The position numbers and the translations under genes were made by a program. The notes beneath the pieces were generated by a model, which worked only from the letters and a program-made list of their open reading frames with translations, had not been told where the DNA came from and ran no database searches. Source: Gnetum montanum (lineage: Eukaryota > Streptophyta > Gnetopsida > Gnetales > Gnetaceae). From it: a stretch of 64,000 nucleotides of DNA. The DNA lies in contig MNCI01002086.1 of assembly GCA_015680685.1 (NCBI GenBank), positions 4,781 to 68,780 of the forward strand, read 5' to 3'. Positions within the stretch are counted from its first letter, which is position 1. Every line of letters begins with the position of its first letter. Positions 1 through 11,616 of the stretch are shown here, piece after piece.

Positions 1-1
1 A

Positions 2-388
2 CTAGAAAAGTTTAGACACTATGTATTGGGATATAAAGTATATATACATATAGATCATAGTGCAATAATGTTCCTCATGAATAAGCCAATGGTAAGCCCT
101 CGTATCATATTATGGCTTGTCATCTTACAAGAGTTCGATCTTACGATGATCGATTGTAAAGACACTGAGAACGTAGTTGCTAATCATTTATCTTGGTTAC
201 GATGGGACAACAAAGAGGATGCGTATTCAATTTCTCATTATTTTCCTAATGAATTCATCTTTGCTGGTGTAGTGAATAATCAATCACCCATGGAGACAAA
301 CTGGTACAGTATCATTCTTACCTATCTCCTCACCCAACAAACACCACAAGAGTTAAACCCTAAGAAGAAACAACAATTTCTTCACTAA
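2..388 (+). pseudogene. RNase H domain end of element A pol
   Basis: The frame opens with the end of the RNase H motif (EKFRHYVLGYKVYIHIDHSA), then the conserved LQEFDLTMID and a VANHLSWL block that corresponds to the usual VADHLSRL. This part of pol removes the RNA strand during reverse transcription. The block continues into a linker (FPNEFIFAGVVNNQS) before integrase and ends at a TAA in place of a probable Gln codon. Elements C (12783-13016) and D (39498-39779) carry the same stretch, so the identification is firm although the N-terminal part is missing. Confidence 0.85.
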
Positions 389-394
389 GTTAAG

Positions 395-1696
395 TACTTT
401 ATGGAGATCAATGGGAAACTTTACAAAGTATGTCCTGATGGCTTGGTTCGATGGTGTGTTCCTGATATAGATCAACTGCGAGTTCTTTAAGATGCTCATG
501 AGGGTTCTAGTGGGGTTCATTATGCGGGGAGATGAATAACCATCAAGATTCTTCTTGTAGGATATTATTGGCTGACATTATTTCGGGACTCCCATTGTTT
601 CGTCCAATCTTGTGAGCGTTGTCAACGTGATGAAGGAATGACTATTAGAATGGAGGGTCCGCAACAATGGATTCAATCATTAGAACCCTTTGAGATTTGG
701 GGAATTGATTTTATGGGGCCAATTACACCAATGTCCAATGGAAAAGCTTATATTATTGTTGTCATTAATTACCTAAAAAAATGGGCTAAAGTAGTTGCTA
801 TTAAAGATTGTACATCATCTACAGCTACACTATTTGTTTAACAACAGATCATAAACAGGTTTGGTGTGCCGCGTGAACTTATTTTAGATAATGGTACACA
901 CTTCACAGGTGCAACTTTTTAGAAATTAATGCAATGCTTAGGGGTTGAGGATAAATTGACTACACCATACCACCCCCAAGTGAATGCTCAAGTAGAAGTC
1001 ACCAATAGGGAGATTATGAAGATATTGACAAGAACCATTAGCAAGTTTAGGCGAGACTAGAGCACTAAACTAAATGATGCTCTTTGGGCATACTACTCCA
1101 CATGGAAACTCCCTATAGGCTACTCTCCCTATGAGTTAGTGTATAGTAAATTACCAACACTTCCCATTGAAACTGATCTCCATACACTATCCATGACATG
1201 TGACCTCAACCTTGACATTGATCNTCATACACTATCCATGACATGTGACCTCAACCTTGACATTGATCTAGCATAGAAACAATGATTAGTAACCCTTAAC
1301 TTGCTAGGTGAAAATCGATTAGTTGCCCTGTCATCTAATGAATTGCACAAGGCCTTCAATAAACAATGTCACGATCTAAGAATTAGGAAAGTTAAATATC
1401 AGCCAGGAGATAAGGTTCTCTACTAGAATCCCACACATGTGCCACAATGTACTAAATTTTAAATGCTATGGGAAGAACTTTATATTATTTATGCAACTTT
1501 TCCTTCAGGGGCAATGACAATATACAAACTTGAGAGCCCGGATAAGAAACTTTTGGTCAACGTGCAACAAACCAAACCTTTCCAGGAGCTTAGGACAGCC
1601 AGTACACATGCTACCTCTCTTGATGGAAAACCTTGCTCATTATTTTGGATCTTCTCCTTCCAACTTAGTAGTGGGGGAGATGGGCACCTATGCTAA
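395..1696 (+). pseudogene. Integrase of element A
   Basis: This is a retroviral-type DDE integrase, which joins element cDNA to host DNA. The zinc-binding part is recognisable (DAHEG..., then CERCQRD near 614-633). The core shows GIDFMGP (first Asp), LDNGTHF (second Asp) and NREI (Glu). The C-terminal part has ENRLVALSSNELHKAF and FPSGAMTIY. Several TAG/TAA codons replace Gln or Trp codons that elements C or D keep. A 43-bp duplication around an N at 1224 adds 15 codons in frame and is probably an assembly fault. The 3' end reads SLFWIFSFQLSSGGDGHLC, shared with element D. Confidence 0.85.
1181..1268. repeat. 43-bp exact duplication flanking an N
   Basis: Positions 1181-1223 and 1226-1268 are identical, with an N at 1224. 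Elements C and D have this integrase stretch once. It is best read as an unmerged overlap between two contigs. Confidence 0.85.
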
Positions 1697-4474
1697 CCAT
1701 TCTAGGCCCTCAGTTCTTTTTGAATTTTTGTTTTAAACATTTTTTGTTTTACACATTTTTTCAACTTTTCTTATTTTTTTTACACCATTGTTCATGTTTT
1801 TACTTTTTCTTTGTTTGCTTGATTTACTTTTATTCATCATCTAATAAGTGCTCATGATGGTGGATTGAATTATATCATATTGATTACTATTGTATGGTTT
1901 TTACCTTTGAATTATGATGCTGATATTAAGGTATGGTTCTTTTGGTAAAATAGGCAATGAGTCCACACCGTCCACTCATTCATATAACTCTATGGTCTCC
2001 TTTGGCTTGGAACTGTACAATCCCCCTTTTCTAAGTAAAATTTTAATGAATTGGTGGTTGGGTACTTTTCAAAGCAAGGAAAGACTCGAAGGATGAAAAC
2101 GGTATGACTTCAAGGGGATTCAATGCTGATGAGTGGCGAGGTACCCCTATACTCAACCATACGAATACGAGCATTACACATGCGATCCGGTTGAACTCTG
2201 TAGACTAAGTGCCTACACGCCTTATGGAACACCTAAGGTTAATCGTTCGTTGTCTTCCTAGACTTACTTGTATTTGTCACGGTTGTATGGTTAAGTAAGT
2301 CTGAGGTATGTGATTTTTATGTCTTTTATGTTTTATTGCCTATGCTAATGAGGTAAAGGGTGAAGAAACTAAGTAACTAACTTTAATTGACTAAGTTTTA
2401 ATGCCTAGCTTCAGTATCTGTTTCCACTTGCTGTTTACACCCTGAGTCGATGCAACCTTCTGGGATTACCAAATGCTATTCGTTGTTGGGATTACCAAGC
2501 GTAACACACATGCTCGAAGCAGTTGTACTAAATGCACTTAGGAGTGTTGAGGGTTGAGAGAGATTAATTAACTAATAAAGCATTTAAACAATGAACAATA
2601 AATAACAATAATTAAAGTCCTATTTAGCTTAGTCCATGCACTGCAAGGTTTATCCAAAAAGTTCATCTTTATTTCCGTACACAAACTTGTGCTCAAGTAC
2701 AATATTTTCTCGAATAAAGATCCGTTCACTCTGGAGCTCCTACTGCAGGCACATGGAAATTATTCTATCTCTGGAGAGGTAAAACTACCAAAGTTTCGTT
2801 AAGGGTCTAGATCTAGATGAGAAACAAGGGAGAGTTGCTTCTTATTTATAGAAATGATGGTGGACTATCATATTGCGTACATGATATCGGGGGAAAGACA
2901 CGATATCGCGTATGATACATCACGTATGCAATATCGTAATGAGGACGCGATATCACGGCCCATGCGATATCACGTCCCATCAGATGCATTTGTGCTGGCC
3001 ATTCTCTTGGGTGCTTGGATGCTTTTTCTTGGGTTTTCTGCCATTCTGACATTGTTCAAAAATTGGGAAGCTGAGTGAATAAAAATAAGTTTGTGCTTGG
3101 TGTGGTTCTCATGAAAAAAAAAGAAAAAAAGAGAAAAAAATGTGAGAATTCAAAGCATACCCCTTAGAGATAATAAAGCAATATGGGCTACAAGCATTGG
3201 TTATGGCACTGGAAAGACATGTTACCCATGCCTTAAGATTCCCTCTAACTAAGGCCCTTTCTCGCTTCCTACTTCTCCATCTTGCTCTCCTCAGAATGGT
3301 GGTGACTCTTTGTGGAAACATTCTTGTTGCTTCAAGTGGATGGATTGGTCAAGTGTGTTGATACGAGATCACTGGATGTGGTTTTTTTGAGTCTGGATTT
3401 GGGATGAGTTCTACTTAGTCACATTAACCATAAAATACACAAGGGACTTTACACAACCTTGTTCTTGGGATTCCATGCCATTCTTTCCTCTCCATATTTC
3501 TCTCCATTTTTCCACCTCATTACCGGTTCTATCATTAGTCCGTTTTTGGGTTGATGCATTGTTTTTCTTTGGTGAATTCTTGTGGGTAATTTTTTAACTC
3601 TTGCTTCCAAATGACATTCCTAGAGCCTACACTCTTTAGTTTTTGGGTTTGTTAGGGCATAAAAGGCATGAGCCTGCTTTGGGGAGGACCCACAGGCATT
3701 CCTTTTTTGGTGCAATTGTTAACTTCTTTTCCTTAAACATTTCTTGCAATTAATCATTTCTTATTTCATCCCCATCTATGGCATCCATTTTATTGGCATT
3801 GCCATTGTTATTTTTCCCATATTTCTTATTCTTCATATTTTTTCATCTTATAGCTATCAGAGGTTCGCTCTAGGTCGTAGAGGCCCTGGCACAAATTTTT
3901 TAATTTTTTCCATTTTACTATTTACTTAACCCCTACACCTTGGGTAGTCATCAATGATAAATCTCTGAACCAGTTTCTGCCATAACCACAACTTAGCCAA
4001 TGCACCTCATATGGAGGCAAGGTATCAATTGCATTGTGGTTTATCTATCTTTTCTCATTTGTGATTGTGTTGTGTGTGCAAATGACAATTATACAAAAAA
4101 TGGACTAGGCTTGGAGAAAGCACTCAGGATGGACTGGAACTGGAGCATTTACGAAAGGAGCAAGTTTGGTGGCATGGCTATGGAGAAACAATGGAAGGTG
4201 CAATCTTGGCATTGGTGACAACATGCTCCATCTTCTCTCTCTCTTTCTTTTTCTCTTGAAGCTACCAAATAAAGGCTTCGATGTCATTTATGTATGAGTG
4301 TTCACCACAATGGTCATGAACACTAATGTTGTAATATGCTTATTGATCTGTTCACTAGGCACGTTGAGTCTGGCATCCCATTCCACCATTAGTTGTCAAT
4401 TAGTCAATAATCCCATACCTTCCCAATATTTTGTAAGGAACTCGAGGACAAGTTTTCATTTAGTCGTGGGGGTA
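1697..4474 (+). other. Non-coding 3' region of element A, ending in a polypurine tract
   Basis: The sequence from the integrase end to the PPT is non-coding and is shared with the matching part of element D (41158-41805), including an A-rich GAAAAAAA stretch near 3110-3140. The last 250 bases also match the internal end of element F in reverse orientation (59537-59700). The solo LTR at 2127-2982 interrupts it. The PPT lies at about 4461-4474 and would prime plus-strand DNA synthesis. Confidence 0.75.
2127..2982 (-). mobile_element. Solo LTR (same Athila-like family) inside element A
   Basis: The LTR runs from TGATGAG (U5 end) to CATCA (U3 start, minus orientation). It carries R with AATAAA-type signals and TATA (TCTATAAATA on the minus strand). 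Flanks are aatgc (2122-2126) and gatgc (2983-2987), a 5-bp target duplication with one transition. Element D carries the uninterrupted site gatgc at 41569-41573, which proves the insertion. U3 is rich in palindromic GATATC units (2870-2980). No internal sequence is present, so LTR-LTR recombination is the likely origin. Confidence 0.92.
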
Positions 4475-5480
4475 TGATGAGAGTGGTTACTTTAGTAGTT
4501 ATTCTAATTATTAGAGTAGTTACTCTAGTGGTTACTCTAATTATTAGAGTGGTTACTTTAGTGGTTACTCTAGCAATTATTCTAATTATTAGAGTGGTTA
4601 CTCTAGTAGTTATTTTAATTATTAGAGTGGTTACTCTAGCAGTTACTTTAGCACTTATTCTAATTATTAGAGCGGTTACTCTAATTATTAGAGTAGTTGC
4701 TCCCAAGCCTATAAATACAATGCCTAGGTGCATAATTAGAAGAAAAGTATTTTAGTAATCAAGTAGCGAAACTCTTATAGTCTATTTGAAAGTTAGAATA
4801 TTTTCCAAGTGTCCGCAGCAGGAGGTTGAAGTGTGGATAGATCTTTATTCAAGCATTGTGTACCTGAGCTCACCTTGTGTACGGCAATAAAGACGAGCTC
4901 TTTGATTCATCTTTGCAGCACTTGAGATTTTTTTTCTTACGCATTTTTTTTATTTTAGTTTCTTATGCATTTATTTTATTTTATCTTATTTTATGCACCT
5001 TACATTTAGGTTATTAGCACAAAAATTCATTTTGATCAATTAAGAAAATCGTTAAATTACACAAGCATGACTACTTTGAGCATGTGTGTAATGCTTGGTA
5101 ACCTAGTAATGATTAGTGTTTGGTAATCTTAGCAATGTTGCACTGGTTCAGGATGTGTATGGCAAGTGGGAACGGATGCTGGTGTTAGGATTAGTTAGAA
5201 CTTAGTTAATGAGTAGTTAAGTTAAATTAGTCACTTAGTTACCTCTCTCCTTCCCTACTAGCGTAGGACATAAAAACATAAAAGCTATAAAAATCATATG
5301 CCTTAAGCTTACTTAACCATACAATCGTGACATACAAGTAAGTTTGGGAAGACAATGATCAACCAACCCGTTCTTGTTCCACAAGGGCGCATAAGCACTT
5401 AGTCATTGAAGTTTGACCAGATCATGCGTGAAATGCTTGTATTCGTATGGTTGAGAATAAGGGTACCTTACCGCTCATTA
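4475..5480 (+). mobile_element. 3' LTR of element A
   Basis: It begins TGATGAGAG directly after the PPT and ends CTCATTA (family consensus CTCATCA), about 1006 bp. U3 holds a tandem repeat (4481-4702) and then TATA (CCTATAAATA near 4708). R carries AATAAA near 4885. U5 has the family signature ending in GGTTGAG...GGTACC...CTCAT. Together these fix its boundaries and orientation. Confidence 0.92.
4481..4702 (+). repeat. U3 tandem repeat, about seven units ending CTAATTATTA
   Basis: Units of roughly 21-45 bases read GAGTGGTTACT...CTAATTATTA. CTAATTATTAG is itself nearly palindromic. The block sits immediately upstream of TATA, where retroelement enhancers lie. Open frames on both strands here are by-products of the repeat. 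Element C has a shorter version at 18439-18558. Confidence 0.85.
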
Positions 5481-6184
5481 GTTATATAATCTTCCATTGA
5501 TTTTTTAGAAAGCTGAGTAGGAAATTGTTAGTCTTTTTGGTCCCATTAAGCATATGGAGTCTATTTCTACAACTTTGGTTTTTGTAAATGTTTTTCTTTT
5601 GTTGAAATTAACCTTCTTAATCATAAAAAGAAATTTGTATTACAAGGAAGAGAAAAAACTTATATTTGGCTAATTAAATGTTATAAATTTCCTAATTCTT
5701 AGAACTTTTGCCATTGGTGTTGGTCATATTGGTCCCATTATGCATATGAAGTCTATTTCTACAACTTTTGGTTTTCATAAATGTTTTTCTTTTGTTGAAA
5801 TTAACCTTCTCAATTATAGAAAAGAATTTTCATTACAAGCAAGAGTAAAGACTTACATTTAGCTAATTACATGTTATAATCTTCTTAATTCTTGCAAGTT
5901 CTACCATTATTGTTGAGTCATTGAGTGACATTCTGTAAATCAATTGTAAGCTTTAGATTCAAGATGTGTGTCATGTACCCTATGTTTGTGGTTTTCATGC
6001 TCACAGTTGAGGTTTCTATCTCCTAGGTTTGCATCCTTGCCTTTCAATTCACACTTGTAGCTTTGAAACATGTTTCAAGCTTCTCAGGAAGTTTTTGGCT
6101 TTATTTGGAGACCTTTAAAAGGTTGTGACATGTTCCTAGTCATCCAAGCTTTCATCTAAGAGAATGGAGACAAAGTGTGGGATG
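5481..6184. repeat. Spacer with a 192-bp tandem duplication
   Basis: Two diverged copies at about 5537-5728 and 5729-5920 share TTGGTCCCATT, GCATATG and TGTTTTTCTTTTGTTGAAAT. I see no gene or transposase in this stretch. Confidence 0.7.
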
Positions 6185-6780
6185 TGTTGACTTTCCTGCA
6201 CTAGCACATCTCCTATATTAGTGTAGGGGGGCTAACATAGCCTCCTTGGTGCCTTGGTTCAAGCACCATTGACTCCTAGCCTCTTCTAGTGTGTCATGGA
6301 AAGTCAGCTATTTTGATGAGCCTCCATTAATGCTTGGATGCTATTGAACCCCTGTCATTGTGTTCCAAAAACTATAAATACCTTGGACAAGCTTCACACA
6401 GAACAAACCTTATTCCATGCATTTTCCTTTGGCTTTTGGCATCCATTTTCATGTGAAGAGCTATTCCTCCCTTGGGTAAATGATTCCATCCTTGTTTTAT
6501 ATGTGTTTTGACTTGTCGCTTTTACAAGTGTGGCTAAACTTTGTGAGAGTGCTACCATGCTTACGTAGCCTAGAACCATTTGGTCGATGTGGAGTGGAGT
6601 GTTTGTGTAGTGAAGAAAGCTTATGGTTTTTCCTCATTTTTGCATTGTTGATGCCTTAAATATTAAAATTCTAAAAACATTATAAAACATTTAAAAAATT
6701 ATAAAAATCATTATAAAACATTATAAAATCATTTCTTGTTTTCATAAGTTGTGATAATTTAAACTCACAACTATACGACA
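6185..6780 (+). mobile_element. LTR of a probable Ty1/copia-type element
   Basis: The 596-bp block starts TGTTGAC and ends ACGACA, so the ends are TGT...ACA. TATA (CTATAAATACC) is near 6372. Directly after the last base comes TGGTATTGAGCCA, close to the initiator-Met tRNA primer site used by copia elements (TGGTATCAGAGC). This orientation and adjacency support a 5' LTR. No second LTR or pol was found downstream, so the internal part is lost or too decayed to recognise. Confidence 0.6.
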
Positions 6781-6793
6781 TGGTATTGAGCCA
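6781..6793 (+). promoter_or_regulatory. Primer binding site, initiator-Met tRNA type
   Basis: TGGTATTGAGCCA abuts the LTR end and matches the tRNA-iMet 3' complement apart from a one-base gap and a substitution. Confidence 0.55.
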
Positions 6794-7293
6794 TCAAAGT
6801 TATGACTAAGAGACATTTTATTTGCATTTGTATATGTGTGTGGTGTTGCACTTGTTTCCTTAAGGAATTGCAACACTAGTGCAATGCATGTGTGTTTATT
6901 ACTTGTTTATTATAAAGATAAAATTCATAACAATTATAAAATATAATATCTTAAATATTTTCTCTATCTCTTATCATGAAAACACGAGTTTTCATTTGCA
7001 TAATATGTATTTTAATCTATTTTATATTTATTGAATGCAATGATTTACATGAGTGTTCTTGGCAATCTACTTAACATCATCCTCGAAGCTTTTGATTGGA
7101 TAGTACTGTGATTTGTATGATAAATTCCATTGGTCCAAAACCAACAGGACTCTATTAATTGTGAAGGACATTTATTGAATGCTTGTTCTTTTTTGCTCTA
7201 GAAAAAAATTTTTGATGAAAAGAAAAATGTATTGAAGTTGAAGATAAGAAAAAACAATATGAAATTGAAGATATGAACAATCAAGTTAATGTT
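6794..7293. other. AT-rich stretch without recognisable gene
   Basis: It presumably includes the leader of the copia-type element. I see no protein similarity on either strand. Confidence 0.5.
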
Positions 7294-7800
7294 AACGATA
7301 ATAATGATGATGATGATGATCATCATTCTAGCCTTATCTAAGAAAATGAGGTAGACTATATGCGTTCTTTTTTTTTTATCATTATCCTCTATAAAGGGCT
7401 AGATTTTTATTTATTTACAATTTCTTCAAATCATCTTTGATTGTATTTTCTTATGTCTTATTTGGTTTTCCTTTTGGTGGCTTTGCTAGAATAGTGATAT
7501 AGCAACCTTTATTTATAGGCTCACCATTTGATCTTTTTTTGCACATGTTCAAACCATCTAAGCTATCATTCTTATAGTTTATCTGAAATAGAAGCCATTC
7601 CAAGCCTTCATCTAATGTATGTATTATGTAGTTTATCTCTTTTAATAACATTCAATATCCATCAAAGTATTTACATTTTTGCTATATTGATTTTTTGTTT
7701 ATGCCTCTTTTGTCCACCTAACATTCAACACCATATAAGATAGTAGGCTTGATTGTTATCCTATAAAATTTTCCCTTCAATTTTATTGGTACTAAAGAAA
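7294..7800 (-). pseudogene. RTE-type LINE, C-terminal end of reverse transcriptase ORF
   Basis: Read on the minus strand, the segment gives VPIKLKGKFYR and ILYGVECW, both typical of the end of plant RTE-clade reverse transcriptases, followed by EINYIIHTLDEGLEWLLF and an IKDDLKKL block. It ends in a GAT/ATC run (7300-7326), as RTE tails often do. The same block occurs at 53730-54442 in the same orientation. Stops and frameshifts make it a fossil, and the upstream RT core is missing. Confidence 0.7.
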
Positions 7801-8110
7801 GTATTATGCAACATGAACAAATAAATCATAAGATAAAGTTTTCCTTGTTTGACAAAAATACTATTAACTCAAAGATTAAACTAGTGTTGACAAGAAGGTT
7901 ATAGTTAATGTTGAAGATTCTCAATGTAAGATCAATAACAAATGACAAGATGAAGATCTTCCACAAGGGCTACCACTTTCTTGCTTTGATACAAATATTA
8001 GTATTAAACTATACCTTTTTATCTTGAATTATTTTACTATTTTAAGTTCAAATATGAATGTTGAAAAGTGATATAAGTTTTGTTAGGAGTAGGATCTTCC
8101 TCCTTACTAA
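7800..8110 (+). repeat. Dispersed repeat, partner of 48440-48765
   Basis: It matches the reverse complement of about 48440-48765, for example AACTCAAAGATTAAA followed by TTGACAAG, and later GATCTTCCTCCTTACTAA. Its class is unknown. It may be the 5' part of the adjacent LINE. Confidence 0.6.
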
Positions 8111-8389
8111 CAATTAATTTTCTTCACTTATTTTTTTTTTTCAAAATATCAATTGTAAAACTATACATGTGAGTAGATAGTTCTAAAATTGGAAATTTTT
8201 TATTTCCATATATTTTTTTTCAATGATGTTTACTTAGTATCAAGCTTGTGGGAATCATAGAGATCCAAGCTAGTTTACTTAGTCTAACTCTAGATCTAGC
8301 TTGTAAGAATTTTTCACAAATTAGATAGAGCTTATTTTTTCACTTCTCGTCATATATGCTTTAATTCTTAGCATAGTTTATTTATTTGA

Positions 8390-11131
8390 GCATGTCTAAA
8401 ATGCACTCTTTCAGATCATTTGCCCATCAAGTTCTCAATTCAAAGAATAAGCCATGTAAATCTTCCCTTTGAGATCTTTATTGCTAATATTTCCTTTTTA
8501 TCTAACAAAAATTTTCAAAGGTCCTTTCAACATGTTTGGAACTTAGTTCCAAGACTAATAAATTTTAATGGTTTTATTGAATGGTGGGAAAATGCTATTC
8601 TTTGCATTGTGAGATTTTAAAGATACTTTGGTAAATGCTTAGCTAAAAAGTTTCAAGTTGTTACTCTTGAAACTAGGAAAAAAATTCATCAATTGATAGA
8701 ACATATGTTTCATATCCTTCATGAATAAAATGTTTAGCATCAGCTTGTGAGCCTTTAACAATAGTAAATTTTTTTTTGAAAATCACAAGACATAGGATGG
8801 TTTACTTAAGCATTCGTTATCTTACTTAAAAATAGGAGATGGAGCTTTAAGAAAATTATTCATGTTTTTAAAAGGTCCTAAAATGAGTTATCAAATTGAT
8901 GAAATTCATGTGAATAGTGAGATTATCTCTACTTCTACTGATATTTGAGATGCTTTCTTTGCTCATTATTCAGATATGCTTACTTCACAAGGTATTGATA
9001 AAGAGGCTCTAGATTTTTGTACATCTATGACTCCTACTTATTTTTACTCTATTTTGGAAGAGGATGCCATGTTAACTATGTAAGATTTTAAAGAAGCTCT
9101 TTTCTTTATGGCTAATGATAAATTTTTTGGTCTTGAGGGTCTACCTTGTGAGTTTTATAAAGAATCTTGGGATGATATTATTGTTGATTCTTTCAACATA
9201 TATCGAAAAGCTCTATCTAAAGGTTCTCTTGGTCAAATACTTAATCAAGTTTTGATAAAAATCATTTCAAAGTTAGGTAATAAATTTGAGATTACTAATT
9301 GACAACCTATTAGTTATTAGATTATTGCTAAGGCTTTGGCTTTGAAAGTTTAGAAGTATTTGTCTTAATTAGTTAAAGGAAAAAAAAAGAAAAAAAAAGG
9401 AAACAATGAGGTTCGTCTAGTGGCATGGGGTCTTGGCCTAGTTACCCTAGGTTACAAGTTTGATTCTACTAAGTAACATTGAGTTATAAACTTCTATAAA
9501 TCTCAGGGGTTTACCTATGTTTCACTTATTTTGGATTTCAACACCCCCTCAATTAGTCAAAGAACAACAAACAAGTTTTGTTTTAGGTAGATTTATTTTG
9601 GATAATATTTTTACAACTATAGAGGCAATGCATTTGCCCATTAATACTAATCAATATATTGTTCTTCTAAAATTATATTATGATAAAACTTATGATAGGA
9701 TGGAGTGAACTTTTATTTTGGCTATGTTATAGAAATTAGGCTAAGGTTCTTCTTTTATCTCTGATGTTAAAATATTATTTTCCTTTGCTAGGGTCAAGAT
9801 ATGCATTAATAAGAGCTATTCTTCTACTATTACTCTTCAAAGATTAGTTAGGCAAGGCTATCTTCTTGCTCCTTATCTTTTTATTCTTGCTGCCAAAGTT
9901 TTGGGAATGTTTTTTTAATACTATCTTTTTCAAGATAAGATGAAAGATTTATCTCTTTTGACTATTCAATGATAAATTATTAAGTCACTTTGTAGATGAT
10001 AGCTTTATTCTTCTACATGTAACTAAAGATGATTTATACACTACCCTTCATTGTATCCAGGTTTATTGTAAAGCCTTTGATTTTGCTATTAATTGGAACA
10101 AAATTCATGCTATGAGATCCAAGCTTGGCGATATTCTTTTGAAGCTTTCTAATTTTCCTTGGAACTAGGTTCAACCTTCTAAGTTTATAACTATTTTGGA
10201 CATTCATTTTTTTCCCTTAGCTTTTGCTAGTCATTTCTAGGAGAAATTTTTTCATAAAGTTCATTAGAAATTCTCTAAGTGGATTGGAAAATCGTTATCT
10301 TTAGTAGAAAGATTTATTATTGATTCTAGAATTTTGCAATCTACTCATGTTTAGTATTCTTTCTTTGTGAATCCATCTAAAAGATCATATGAGAAGTTAG
10401 AATAGCTTATTAGATTCCTTTTTGGAGAAATAATGATGTTCTCTACTACTTTTCTTAAGTTAATTGGGAATTTTATACTCTTGACAAAAAAAGTTGGTGG
10501 TTTTGATTTTCATTTAGCCTGTCATCAAGGCATATTGGTTGTTGCCAAATGGAAATTAAAAGCTTTGCAAGGTGATGAAAGTTGAAAATTACTTATTAGA
10601 CATCGAAGTAAATTTGGTTGTCTAACTATGTCAAAACTTTGGTTTAACACTTAATGGAAAATTTGGGTTATCACTTTTGTTAAAATTAAAATTATAGAAT
10701 TAGTTGTGCTTCAATGCATTTGGTCAACTTAGTAGCAAACTTGTTCTTATTTGTAATGGCACCCTTTCTAACATTCATGGGATTTCAGTAAATGAATGTT
10801 TGTTTGGTGGGCACCATGTTGTGGAAATACTAATATTTTAGATATTTATGATTCTTACCTAAAAAGAATTAAATTTAATCATAAAGGTATTCTTGATATT
10901 GTATATTTCTTCTCTGATACAACCCCTCTTGTGTCATTAGAATGGGAAGAATTTTAAGCTAAATTCAATTTAAATAAAATAGATAAGACCTTTTTTCAAG
11001 TTGTTTGTCATAAGTGTTTTGTAGTTTTCTTGAGAGCTTTTTCTCAACTCTCATATTATTTTTTGGATAATTGGGTTTGGTTTGATGGTGTTAAGATAGT
11101 TTATTTTTCTCTTGCAAATGATTAGTAGTGG
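8390..11131 (+). pseudogene. LINE (L1-like) endonuclease end and reverse transcriptase, 5' part
   Basis: The endonuclease end is marked by SDHLPIKFS (from about 8414). RT blocks follow: FFGLEGLPCEFYKESWDD (about 9120), SFVLGRFILDNI (9578), LLKLYYDKTYDRM (9665), then RLVRQGYLLAPYLFILAAK (9845). These match plant LINE RT (GPDGF..., QxAF..GR.I.DNI, LDxxKAYDR, RQGCPLAP). LINE RT copies the element into nicked target DNA. The frame is broken by many stops. A SINE-like insertion splits it at 9381-9548, and element C splits it at 11132. It resumes at 18564. Confidence 0.8.
9381..9548 (+). mobile_element. tRNA-derived SINE (family 1) inside the LINE
   Basis: An A-box-like TCGTCTAGTGG and a B-box-like GTTTGATTCT lie about 45 bases apart. 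The body (ACTTCTATAAATCT...TTTACCTATGTTT) recurs at 49527-49672. The flanks ttaattagttaaagga (9365-9380) and tcaattagtcaaagaa (9549-9564) form a diverged 16-bp target duplication. An A-rich run lies next to the left flank. Confidence 0.7.
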
Positions 11132-11545
11132 TGATGAGCAGCGAGGTACCCCTATGCTCAACCATACGAATACGAGCATTTCATGCACGATTCGGTCGAA
11201 TTCCAAGGACTAAGTGCGTATGCACCCTTGTGGAAGAAGGATGGGTTGGTTGATCGTTGTCTTCCCAAGCTTTTGTATGTCACGATTGTATGGTTAAGTA
11301 AGCTTGAGGCATATGATTTTTATAGCTTTTATGTTTTTATGTCCTACACTAGTAGGGAAGGAGAGAGGTAACTAAGTGACTAATTTAACTTAACTACTCA
11401 CACTTAACTACTCATTAACTAAGTTCTAACTAATCCTAACACTAGCATCCATTCCCACTTGTTGTACATATCCTGAACTAGTGCAACACTATTGGGATTA
11501 CCAAATGCTAATTGTTATTGGGTTATCAAATGCTAATCATTATAG
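11132..11545 (-). mobile_element. Truncated 3' LTR of element C (U5 side only)
   Basis: The sequence from TGATGAGCAGCGAGGTACC onward matches the U5 end of the 5' LTR at 17678. It stops near 11545, where it joins integrase sequence directly. U3, R, the PPT and the non-coding 3' region are missing. Confidence 0.85.
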
Positions 11546-11616
11546 TGTTTGAAAATTAGTACATTGTGGCACNATGCTAATCATTATAGTGTTTGAAAAT
11601 TAGTACATTGTGGCAC
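11530..11616. repeat. 43-bp exact duplication flanking an N
   Basis: Positions 11530-11572 and 11574-11616 are identical around an N at 11573. Each copy spans the LTR/integrase junction, so the deletion junction is real but was assembled twice. Confidence 0.85.

Larger units (their letters stand above)
1..5480 (+). mobile_element. Element A: 3' half of an Athila-like Ty3/gypsy LTR retrotransposon
   Basis: The window opens inside pol. In order there are RNase H, integrase, a long non-coding 3' region, a polypurine tract and a 3' LTR. The three longest pol stretches (from 26, 638 and 1463) lie in one reading frame, so the copy has lost coding mainly through stop codons rather than indels. The PPT (gtgggggta) touches the LTR start TGATGAG at 4475. 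A solo LTR of the same family sits at 2127-2982. The 5' LTR, gag, protease and RT are outside the window, so the target duplication cannot be tested. Confidence 0.9.

Noticed and set aside
4404-4755. Open frames on both strands with repeating VTTLIIR / RVVTLVV
   Set aside because: They are by-products of the U3 tandem repeat of LTR A. Both strands stay open because the repeat is nearly palindromic and its length favours no stops.
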